DNA from: Actinomycetota bacterium
GTDB taxonomy: Bacteria > Actinomycetota > Actinomycetes > S36-B12 > UBA10799
Direction of reading: 5' to 3'
Assembly: GCA_030837445.1 (NCBI GenBank)
Contig: JAUPKM010000110.1
Coordinates: 1-11,803 of the forward strand
DNA: 11,803 nt
The position numbers and the translations under genes are program-made. The notes beneath the pieces are model-generated. The model ran no database searches. It had not been told where the DNA came from and saw only the letters and a program-made list of their open reading frames with translations. Position 1 is the stretch's first letter; each line of letters opens with the position of its first letter. Shown in pieces: positions 1 through 6,452 of this stretch.

Positions 1-1
1 A

Positions 2-1468
2 GCGACCTGCCGATTGACCCGTGCCGACGGCGCCCAACTGTGGGTTGCCGCGACGTTGGAATTCGTCGTCCATCCCGGTCCGGAATCCGCCGGATTCTTC
101 ATCCTGTTTGCGGAGGACGTGACTGATCGGCTGGAGTACACCGGCCGACTCGCCCAGCAGGCCACCCACGATGGGCTGACTGGCCTTCGGAATCGATATG
201 CGTTCATAGACGAGGTCAACACGATGCTGGGACCGCAGCGCGACGGGTCCGTCGAGCTCACTGTGCTGCTGTGCGACCTTGATGATTTCCAATCGGTCAA
301 CGATTCGCTGGGGCATGCCGCTGGCGATGACCTGCTCTGTCTGGTTGCCGAACGGTTGTCGGCCACGTTTGACGACGGCACCCTGATCGCCCGGGTTGGT
401 GGTGACGAGTTCGCGCTGGCTCGTTGGCAGAGCAATGCGGAACGAGACTCCGAAGAGTTCGAATCGGCTGTCCGTGACAGCCTCACCAGCAGGGTTGCGA
501 TTCACGGTTCGGATCATCGGTTGGGGGTGAGCATCGGGAAGGTGGCTGCCCACGGGTCGACGCCGGCTGCCAGCGAACTGCTGCTGCGGGCGGATCTGGC
601 ACTGTACGAGGCGAAGTCCGCGGGACGAGGTCGAACGGTCACCTACCAGCCTGACATGCAGGTCCGGCTGCAGCACAAGATTGACATGAATGCCGGTGTT
701 CGACAGGCGCTGGATGAGGATCGAGTCGAGTGCTGGTTTCAGCCGATCGTCGATCCTTACGGCGGCAGCACCGTAGGGGCCGAGGCGCTGGTGAGGATCC
801 GGCAGTACGACGGTTCAATTCTGTACCCCGACAGTTTCATCGAGTTCGCAGAGGCTGGTGGTTCCGTTGTCGAATTGGGGGACCGGGTGCTGGAGTTGGC
901 GCTGGCCTGGCGCGCGCGTCAAGGTTTCGCCGCAGGGGAACTGCGCATCTCGGTGAACGTCTCCGTCAAGCAGCTCGCAGATGCGGAGTTCCCGGGGCGA
1001 GTGGAGGAGATGCTGGCCAGCTTCGGGATCGATCCTCGGGATCTGGTGGTGGAGGTGACCGAGTACGTCATCCTGGACGAAGGCGGTGAGGCTCCAAGTG
1101 CACTGGAGGCTCTGCGGGAACTCGGGGTGGAGGTGGCTATCGACGATTTCGGTACGGGCTACTCCAGCCTCAATGCACTCCGTTGGATGCCATTTGATCT
1201 TGTGAAGATCGACCGCGGGTTCACCGCCAGCATGCTTGACGATGAGAACGACTTTGCGATCGTCTCCGCCGTGATCATGATCTCCCATGCGCTCGGCCGC
1301 AAGGTTGTCGCAGAAGGCGTCGAGACGTTGGCGCAGGCGCAGGCCCTGGCGGAACTCGACTGTGATCTCATGCAGGGCTACTACTTCAGTCGTCCACAAC
1401 CAGAGGAATCCTTCAGGCTGGTCGACTTCCCCGCCCTCCGCGGCCGGGAGTCGTCATCAATCCAGTGA
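2..1468 (+). CDS. PAS-GGDEF-EAL cyclic-di-GMP turnover protein (5' partial)
   Basis: Signalling protein with both a c-di-GMP synthase (GGDEF) and a c-di-GMP phosphodiesterase (EAL) domain. The frame is open to the left edge, so the N-terminus is missing. Residues below count from the TTG at 14. Residues 1-40 resemble the C-terminal half of a PAS fold (charged-Gly start, ending EDVTDR). The GGDEF domain spans about 50-215 with RVGGDEF intact (GGDEF 129-133). Two departures from consensus are visible: the usual Lys of DxDxFK is Gln93, and no RxxD inhibitory site precedes GGDEF. The EAL domain spans about 225-470 with its expected catalytic and metal residues: E257 of EAL, N315, E347, D377/D378 of DDFGTGYSSL, K398, E434 and Q454. 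I infer that phosphodiesterase activity is likely and that cyclase activity is possible but unproven. Ends TGA 22 bp before the FUSC gene, so the two may be co-transcribed. No transmembrane segment is visible in the part present. Confidence 0.93.
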   Translation, partial: ATCRLTRADGAQLWVAATLEFVVHPGPESAGFFILFAEDVTDRLEYTGRLAQQATHDGLTGLRNRYAFIDEVNTMLGPQRDGSVELTVLLCDLDDFQSVNDSLGHAAGDDLLCLVAERLSATFDDGTLIARVGGDEFALARWQSNAERDSEEFESAVRDSLTSRVAIHGSDHRLGVSIGKVAAHGSTPAASELLLRADLALYEAKSAGRGRTVTYQPDMQVRLQHKIDMNAGVRQALDEDRVECWFQPIVDPYGGSTVGAEALVRIRQYDGSILYPDSFIEFAEAGGSVVELGDRVLELALAWRARQGFAAGELRISVNVSVKQLADAEFPGRVEEMLASFGIDPRDLVVEVTEYVILDEGGEAPSALEALRELGVEVAIDDFGTGYSSLNALRWMPFDLVKIDRGFTASMLDDENDFAIVSAVIMISHALGRKVVAEGVETLAQAQALAELDCDLMQGYYFSRPQPEESFRLVDFPALRGRESSSIQ

Positions 1469-1490
1469 CGGGTTCCGGCAGGATGGGGTC

Positions 1491-2645
1491 GTGGCCCCGC
1501 AGCAGCAGCGCGTACCGCTCCTGAGGCATGTGAAGTTCGCGCTCGAACCTGAACCCGCGCCTGTGTTGCTCCGCGTGGGGATCGCGGTGCTGCTCGACAT
1601 GATTGTCGTCTTCGTGACGTTGAAGACTCTCCTGCTGGCGACGGGCTACCCGCCCGCGCACGTCACGCACGCTGTCCTCCCGGCTCTGTTCGGCGGCCTG
1701 TTCGGCTTTCTGGGTTCGCTGGGCGGCTCCACTCGGAGCGGGCTCCTCCGGGCGTTGCTGCTGTCAGCGCTTGCCTTGCCGCTGACCCTCGTCGCCATTG
1801 GAGTGAGAGAAAGCCCGATCGGCGCGGGTGTCACGCTGGCCGCCGCCGCCGCCTTTGCAGGGTTCCTTGCCTGGTATGGCGAGCCGCTGGCCACATTGGG
1901 AAGTTTGCTGCTGTACATGTACTTCGTGCCATTGGCCTTTGGGGCGGGGCGCGGCGTGCCGGTCAGGTATCTCCTTTTCACCTTTGGCGTGATGGTCCTG
2001 CTCACGGTCGTCCTGCGCGGGCTGGTGGCACTGGTCGGTAGGCACCGCGCTCCCGCGCGGGTCAAGGCCACCGATGAGAAGGCCACCGAGTCCGGCCGGG
2101 GTCGTCGCTTCACCCAGGTCGGTCAGCCTCAACTAGGTCGACTTCACCGGACAACCCTACGCTCGGCGATCGGACTCGGTCTGGGTGCTGCGGTGATGTC
2201 ACTGACCGGCGACCACAACGCGGTGTGGGTACTGATGACCCTCATCGCGCTCGTCCCCCCAGCGCTGCCGTTGACCATCGATCGGGTGCTGCAGCGGCTC
2301 GCAGGGACAGTGGTGGCGATGATCGTGTTGACCGTGATTGCAGCCCTCATACCGCCCGGTCCTCTCAGGCTGCTGGCACTTGCCCCCGGCATCGTGGTGA
2401 TGATCGCGTTCATGCGGCGCAGCTACACCCTCTCGGTGTTGGGAGTCAGCCTGGTGGCGGTGCTCGGCTACGCGCAGGTCGCGATGCCGCTGCAGGAGGC
2501 CCTGCTCTGGCGGGGTCTGGACACAATCGTCGGCGCCGCCATAGCCATCGTCATCACGCTGCTGATCCCGGTGGGGCCCAAGCCAAATCCGGTCTGGGCG
2601 CACGGCGGCCAGCCAGAAGCGGCGCCGCCACCGCCGTCAGGCTGA
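1491..2645 (+). CDS. FUSC-family (aromatic acid/fusaric acid exporter-like) membrane protein
   Basis: Polytopic inner-membrane protein of about 384 residues, probably an efflux carrier of the FUSC/ArAE type. It has two hydrophobic halves. Residues ~25-183 hold about six membrane segments, then comes a charged linker at ~184-220 (rich in Arg, Lys, Glu), and a second hydrophobic half runs ~222-360. The second half opens with the family's most recognisable stretch: basic TTLRSAIGLGLG, then a membrane segment with W246 and LIALVPPALPLTIDRVLQRLAGT, resembling FUSC_2. The tail is Pro/Ala-rich. I chose GTG at 1491 because AGGA (1480-1483) lies 7 bases upstream; GTG at 1530 is a second option. Extending upstream into the EAL gene gives a low-quality Arg/Ser-rich sequence and is rejected. 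It lacks the large soluble domain of proteobacterial FUSC pumps. The 3' end overlaps the convergent ABC gene by 9 bp. The family assignment is fairly firm; the substrate is unknown. Confidence 0.82.
   Translation: MAPQQQRVPLLRHVKFALEPEPAPVLLRVGIAVLLDMIVVFVTLKTLLLATGYPPAHVTHAVLPALFGGLFGFLGSLGGSTRSGLLRALLLSALALPLTLVAIGVRESPIGAGVTLAAAAAFAGFLAWYGEPLATLGSLLLYMYFVPLAFGAGRGVPVRYLLFTFGVMVLLTVVLRGLVALVGRHRAPARVKATDEKATESGRGRRFTQVGQPQLGRLHRTTLRSAIGLGLGAAVMSLTGDHNAVWVLMTLIALVPPALPLTIDRVLQRLAGTVVAMIVLTVIAALIPPGPLRLLALAPGIVVMIAFMRRSYTLSVLGVSLVAVLGYAQVAMPLQEALLWRGLDTIVGAAIAIVITLLIPVGPKPNPVWAHGGQPEAAPPPPSG
2637..2645. other. Overlapping convergent stop codons
   Basis: The forward FUSC gene ends with TGA at 2643-2645 and the reverse ABC gene ends with TGA read from 2639 to 2637. 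The nine bases TCAGGCTGA form an inverted repeat (TCAG, one base, CTGA) that supplies both stops. There is no room for an intergenic terminator, so any transcription stop must lie inside one of the coding regions. I saw no T-tract hairpin nearby. Confidence 0.75.
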
Positions 2646-4628
2646 AGCTTCGTCGTAACTGCCCAGGAACTGGCTGTTGTAGAGGTTGTAGTAGAACCCA
2701 CCGGCGGCAATCAGCTCGTCATGGTTCCCGGTTTCGATGATCCGGCCATGGTCCATCACGATGATCATGTCCGCATCGCGGATCGTGGACAGCCTGTGGG
2801 CAATCACGAAACTGGTGCGACCGCGCCGCAACTCGGCCATGGCATGTTGAATCAGGACTTCGGTTCTGGTGTCCACCGAACTCGTGGCCTCGTCCAGGAT
2901 CAGTACCGCTGGATCCGCCAGGAACGCCCGGGCAATCGTGATCAGTTGCTGTTCCCCGGTGGAGACGTTCGCTGCCTCCGTGCCCAGCATCGTCTCGTAG
3001 CCGTCCGGGAGGGTGCGCACGAGCCGGTCGACGTGGGCGGCAGTCGCCGCGCGAACAATCTCCGCCTCGCCGGCATCGTCCGCCCCATAGGCGATGTTTT
3101 CCCGGATCGTTCCCTTGAACAGCCAGGTGTCCTGCAGCACCATCCCGAATGCGCCGCGCAAGTTGTCGCGGGTCAGGTTCCTGATGTCGACGCCGTCCAG
3201 GGTGATTCGGCCGGAGTCGATTTCGTAGAACCGCATCAGCAGGTTCACCAGGGTTGTCTTGCCCGCCCCGGTTGGCCCGACAATTGCCACTGCCTGGCCG
3301 GGTTCGACCTTCAGGTCCAAGTCCTCAATCAATGGCGAATCGGCCCGGTACCGGAATGACACCTGTTCAAAAGCCACCTGACCACGCGGGGACGATAGCG
3401 CCACCGGATCGGTGGAGTCAGGGGTCTCTTCGGGTTCGTCCAGCAACTCGAACACCCGCTCAGCCGACGCAATCCCGGACTGCAGCAGGTTGACGATGCT
3501 GGCGATCTGGGTGATCGGCATAGTGAATTGTCGGGAGTACTGGATGAACGCCTGCACGTCACCCAGAGACATTGTGCCGCTGGCGACCCGAAGCCCGCCG
3601 ACGACGGCAATTGCTACGTAGTTGAGATTGGCGATGAAGGCCATCGCCGGTTGGATGATGCCGGAGATGAACTGGGCGCGGAAACTGCTCCGATACATCT
3701 CTTCATTCGCCACCTCGAAGTCTTCGATTGCCTGCTGCTGGTGGCCGTAAACCTTGACCAGTTCGTGACCGGAGTACATCTCTTCGACATGCCCGTTCAG
3801 CTTTCCGGTCCACTTCCACTGGCCGACGAACTGCCGCTGGCTGCGCTTGGCGATTGCCATCGTCACTGCAAACGACAGCGGTACGGTCAACAGTGAGATC
3901 ACTGCCAGCAGCGGGCTGATCCACACCATCATCGTCAGCACTCCGATCACGGTGAGCACCGAGGTGATCATCTGCGTCAGTGTCTGCTGGAGGGTGGTCG
4001 AGATGTTGTCGATGTCGTTGGTCACCCTGCTGAGCACGTCGCCTCGAGGATGATCGTCAAAGTACTTCAGTGGCAGTTTCCCCAATTTCAGATCCACCTC
4101 CTCGCGGAGCCGGAACATCGTCCGTTGGGTGACGCCAGCCATCAGGTAGCCCTGCCCCCAACTGAACAGTGAACTCAACAGATAGACCGCCGCCACAATC
4201 GCGATGACCGTCGCCAACGCGTCGAAGTCCACACCTTCGCCGGGCGTCACCTCCATCCCGGAGAGCAGATCGGCCTGTTGACCCCGGCCGGTGGCACGTA
4301 GTGCTTCCTCCGCCTGTGCCTGGGTGAGTCCGGCCGGCAACATCGCGCTGACCACGCCGTCGAAGATGATGTTGGTTGCATCGCCAAGTAGTTTGGGGCC
4401 GATCACGGCCAGCATCACGCTCACCGCGGCCAGGGTGAGCACCACTGCGATGATCAGCCGTTCAGGAGCCAGCCGGTGGCGCATTCGACGCAGCGAACCC
4501 TTGAAGTCGCGCGCCTTCTCAGCCGGCAGTCGCATTCCCATTCCGCCGGGACCGCCGCCGAACATGCCGCCGGTCGGCTTGGGCGGGGGCGTGCCCGAGC
4601 CGCCGCCAGCGGTCGTCGCGGTGCTCAT
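2637..4628 (-). CDS. ABC exporter half-transporter, consensus-site subunit (TMD-NBD fusion)
   Basis: Second gene of an ABC exporter pair; a 663-residue membrane-domain plus ATPase fusion of the LmrCD/TM287-288 type. A Gly/Pro-rich tail (1-33) precedes an elbow helix and six membrane segments at about 57-78, 136-158, 215-237, 238-260, 320-345 and 367-385. A ~50-residue loop lies between the first two. The NBD starts near 418. It has Walker A GPTGAGKT (451-458), Q-loop Q499, a signature of VSTGEQ (555-560) in place of LSGGQ, Walker B LILDE with catalytic E580, and switch His611. So its own Walker A/B side is complete but its signature is degenerate, complementary to its partner. ATG at 4628 has a strong GAGGAG five bases upstream and overlaps the partner's stop (ATGA), which indicates translational coupling. 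Substrates of such exporters range from drugs to lipids and peptides; nothing here specifies one. Confidence 0.95.
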   Translation of the reverse strand: MSTATTAGGGSGTPPPKPTGGMFGGGPGGMGMRLPAEKARDFKGSLRRMRHRLAPERLIIAVVLTLAAVSVMLAVIGPKLLGDATNIIFDGVVSAMLPAGLTQAQAEEALRATGRGQQADLLSGMEVTPGEGVDFDALATVIAIVAAVYLLSSLFSWGQGYLMAGVTQRTMFRLREEVDLKLGKLPLKYFDDHPRGDVLSRVTNDIDNISTTLQQTLTQMITSVLTVIGVLTMMVWISPLLAVISLLTVPLSFAVTMAIAKRSQRQFVGQWKWTGKLNGHVEEMYSGHELVKVYGHQQQAIEDFEVANEEMYRSSFRAQFISGIIQPAMAFIANLNYVAIAVVGGLRVASGTMSLGDVQAFIQYSRQFTMPITQIASIVNLLQSGIASAERVFELLDEPEETPDSTDPVALSSPRGQVAFEQVSFRYRADSPLIEDLDLKVEPGQAVAIVGPTGAGKTTLVNLLMRFYEIDSGRITLDGVDIRNLTRDNLRGAFGMVLQDTWLFKGTIRENIAYGADDAGEAEIVRAATAAHVDRLVRTLPDGYETMLGTEAANVSTGEQQLITIARAFLADPAVLILDEATSSVDTRTEVLIQHAMAELRRGRTSFVIAHRLSTIRDADMIIVMDHGRIIETGNHDELIAAGGFYYNLYNSQFLGSYDEASA

Positions 4629-6361
4629 GCAAGCTCCTCGACGGTCAACTGCGAGTTGACGATCTCCTGGTAGGTATGGCAGGAATCCATCAGGTCGGCA
4701 TGGGTGCCGATACCCACGCAGCGGCCATCATCGAGCACGATGATCTGATCGGCGTGCAGGATCGTGCTGACGCGCTGGGCAACGATCACCACAGTGGCGT
4801 CGCGAACTTCCTTCTTCAGAGCGGCACGCAGGCGCGCATCCGTGACGTAGTCCAGGGCCGAGAAGGAGTCGTCAAAAATGTACAGTTGTGCGTCCCGGAC
4901 CAAGGCCCGGGCAATCGCGAGGCGCTGCCGCTGCCCGCCGGAGACATTCGCTCCCCCCTGGTCGATGGGTGCATCGAGGGTGTCGGCGAGTTCGCGCACG
5001 AATGTGCCCGCCTGGGCGATGTCGAGGGCCCGCCAGACTTGATCGTCGTCGGCGTCCGGTTGACCGAACCGGACGTTGCTGCCGACGGTTCCGCTGAACA
5101 GGAACGACTTCTGCGGCACCAATGAGATACCACCCCAGAGGGTTGCCTGGGCCATCTGCCGGACGTCGACCCCGTCCACGGTGACGCTGCCGGACGTCAC
5201 GTCGTAGAGGCGCGGAATCAGGTTGACAAGGGTTGTCTTGCCCGACCCGGTGCCGCCGACAATCGCAGTGGTCTGGCCGGGGCGGAGCGTGAACGATAGA
5301 TCCGACAGCACCGGATCCTCTGCCCCGGGATAGCAGAAGCTCACGTGTTGGAACTCCACCAGACCTGGAGCGCTGGAGCCGTCCGGGAGGGTCGGTGTGG
5401 GAGGGTCGGCGATCTCTGGCACCGTGTCGAGAACCTGCTGGATGCGCTCGGCTGAGGCCGCTGCTCGGGGCACCATCACCAACATCATCACTGCCATCAT
5501 CACCGCGAACAGAATCTGCATGATGTATTGCAGAAACGCGGTCAGATCGCCGATCTGCATCTGGCCGTCGTCAACGAGGTGACCGCCGAACCAGATCACC
5601 GCGACGCTGGACAGGTTCATGATCAGCATTAGTGCCGGCAGCATCAGGGCGAACAGTCTGGTTACCCGCAACGACGTGACGGTCAGGTCGTCATTCGCCT
5701 CAGCGAAGCGCTGCTGCTCGTGGTTGGTGCGGACGAAGGCCCGGATCACCCGAATTCCGGCCAGATTCTCTCGCAGTACCTCGTTGATCCGGTCAATCTT
5801 GACCTGCATCGAGCGGAACATCGGGACGGCCCGAAGCATCAGCGTGCCGATCACGAGTGCCATCACCGGGACGATCACCAGCAGCAGGGCCGACAGTTGC
5901 ACGTTCTCCCGGAGAGCCATGATCACCCCGCCGACAGCGGTGAGCGGGGCCATCACCAACATCGTCAGGCCCATCAGGACCAGCATCTGCACCTGCTGGA
6001 CGTCGTTGGTGTTTCGAGTGATGAGCGACGGTGTGCCGAACTCGTCGACCTCTCGCAACGAGAAGTCTTCGACGGTGCGGAACAGTTCCCGCCGGACATC
6101 GCGACCGAAGGCCATCGCTGTCCGAGCGCTGTAGTAGACGGCGACGATCGAGCAGACCCCGAGGGCGAGCGTGACCACCAGCATGATGGCGCCCAGCTGC
6201 AGGATGTAGTCGATATCGCCGGTAATGACGCCGTTGTTGATGATGTCGGCATTCAGGGTTGGCAGGTAGAGGTTGGCCATTGCCTGGATGAACAGCAGCA
6301 CGAAAACGATCGCCAGTGCACCACGGTACGGCCGGAGGTACTGCCGCAGGAGTCTGACCAC
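4625..6361 (-). CDS. ABC exporter half-transporter, degenerate-site subunit (TMD-NBD fusion)
   Basis: First gene of the ABC pair; 578 residues. Six membrane segments lie at about 15-35, 55-78, 128-150, 155-177, 236-258 and 275-298, followed by an ATPase domain from about 334. Motifs are Walker A GGTGSGKT (369-376), Q-loop Q417, an intact signature VSGGQ (473-477), Walker B LYIFDD with Asp498 where the catalytic Glu should be, and Gln529 where the switch His should be. Those two losses mark the degenerate ATP site of heterodimeric exporters. Its intact signature would complete the active site with the downstream subunit. The start is GTG at 6361, giving MVRLLRQYLRPY, a typical elbow-helix beginning. 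The upstream ribosome site is weak (AGG 8 bases before), so a leaderless start is possible. The gene diverges from the decarboxylase across 86 bp. Family and pairing are firm; the substrate is unknown. Confidence 0.95.
   Translation of the reverse strand: MVRLLRQYLRPYRGALAIVFVLLFIQAMANLYLPTLNADIINNGVITGDIDYILQLGAIMLVVTLALGVCSIVAVYYSARTAMAFGRDVRRELFRTVEDFSLREVDEFGTPSLITRNTNDVQQVQMLVLMGLTMLVMAPLTAVGGVIMALRENVQLSALLLVIVPVMALVIGTLMLRAVPMFRSMQVKIDRINEVLRENLAGIRVIRAFVRTNHEQQRFAEANDDLTVTSLRVTRLFALMLPALMLIMNLSSVAVIWFGGHLVDDGQMQIGDLTAFLQYIMQILFAVMMAVMMLVMVPRAAASAERIQQVLDTVPEIADPPTPTLPDGSSAPGLVEFQHVSFCYPGAEDPVLSDLSFTLRPGQTTAIVGGTGSGKTTLVNLIPRLYDVTSGSVTVDGVDVRQMAQATLWGGISLVPQKSFLFSGTVGSNVRFGQPDADDDQVWRALDIAQAGTFVRELADTLDAPIDQGGANVSGGQRQRLAIARALVRDAQLYIFDDSFSALDYVTDARLRAALKKEVRDATVVIVAQRVSTILHADQIIVLDDGRCVGIGTHADLMDSCHTYQEIVNSQLTVEELA
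4634..4639 (-). promoter_or_regulatory. Shine-Dalgarno for the 663-residue ABC subunit
   Basis: On the minus strand GAGGAG sits five bases before the ATG at 4628, inside the last codons of the upstream ABC gene. It is the clearest ribosome-binding site in the window. It fixes the start that gives the Gly/Pro-rich N-terminal tail and supports coupled translation through the ATGA overlap. Confidence 0.75.
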
Positions 6362-6369
6362 ACCGGCAG

Positions 6370-6395
6370 CCTGTCAGATCGGGAAATCCTGTCAA
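6370..6395 (-). promoter_or_regulatory. Tandem TGACAGG repeats and -35-like TTGACA upstream of the ABC operon
   Basis: Read on the minus strand, TGACAGG occurs at 6394-6388 and again at 6376-6370, 18 bases apart start to start. The first copy is preceded by T, making a perfect TTGACA -35 hexamer (6395-6390). A -10 at normal spacing would fall near 6372-6367, where the sequence is not TATAAT-like, and transcription would then begin close to the GTG at 6361. The pair could instead be a tandem operator. The evidence is pattern only. Confidence 0.3.
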
Positions 6396-6433
6396 ATTCT
6401 TCCGCTCGGATTGCAACGGCAAGGCCAGACGAT

Positions 6434-6452
6434 GACATGCTCAGGTCATGTC
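6434..6452. repeat. 19-bp inverted repeat over the decarboxylase start codon
   Basis: GACATG, a seven-base spacer CTCAGGT, then CATGTC: perfect six-base arms. The right arm contains the ATG start (6448-6450) of the decarboxylase, and the spacer carries its only ribosome-site-like bases (CAGG). It could be an operator for a dimeric repressor. If the transcript starts upstream, it could also be a small hairpin holding the start codon. A chance dyad cannot be excluded. Confidence 0.4.

Noticed and set aside
1287..1490. N-terminal extension of the FUSC gene into the EAL gene
   Set aside because: The extra 68 residues are Arg/Ser-rich, lie under the conserved EAL C-terminus and have no homology look. 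GTG 1491 with AGGA upstream is better.
1646..2132. Reverse-strand open frames opposite the FUSC gene
   Set aside because: Several mutually overlapping frames occur on the minus strand, all opposite clear membrane segments; none has a recognisable product or ribosome site.
2604..2629. GGCGGC...GCCGCC hairpin near the FUSC 3' end as a terminator
   Set aside because: It is inside the coding region with a 14-base loop, has no T-tract, and is readily explained by Gly/Ala/Pro codons in GC-rich DNA.
6411..6438. TTGCAA / TGACAT as a sigma-70-type promoter for the decarboxylase
   Set aside because: The spacing is acceptable (16 bp) but the -10 matches the consensus at only three positions, so I do not list it as a feature.
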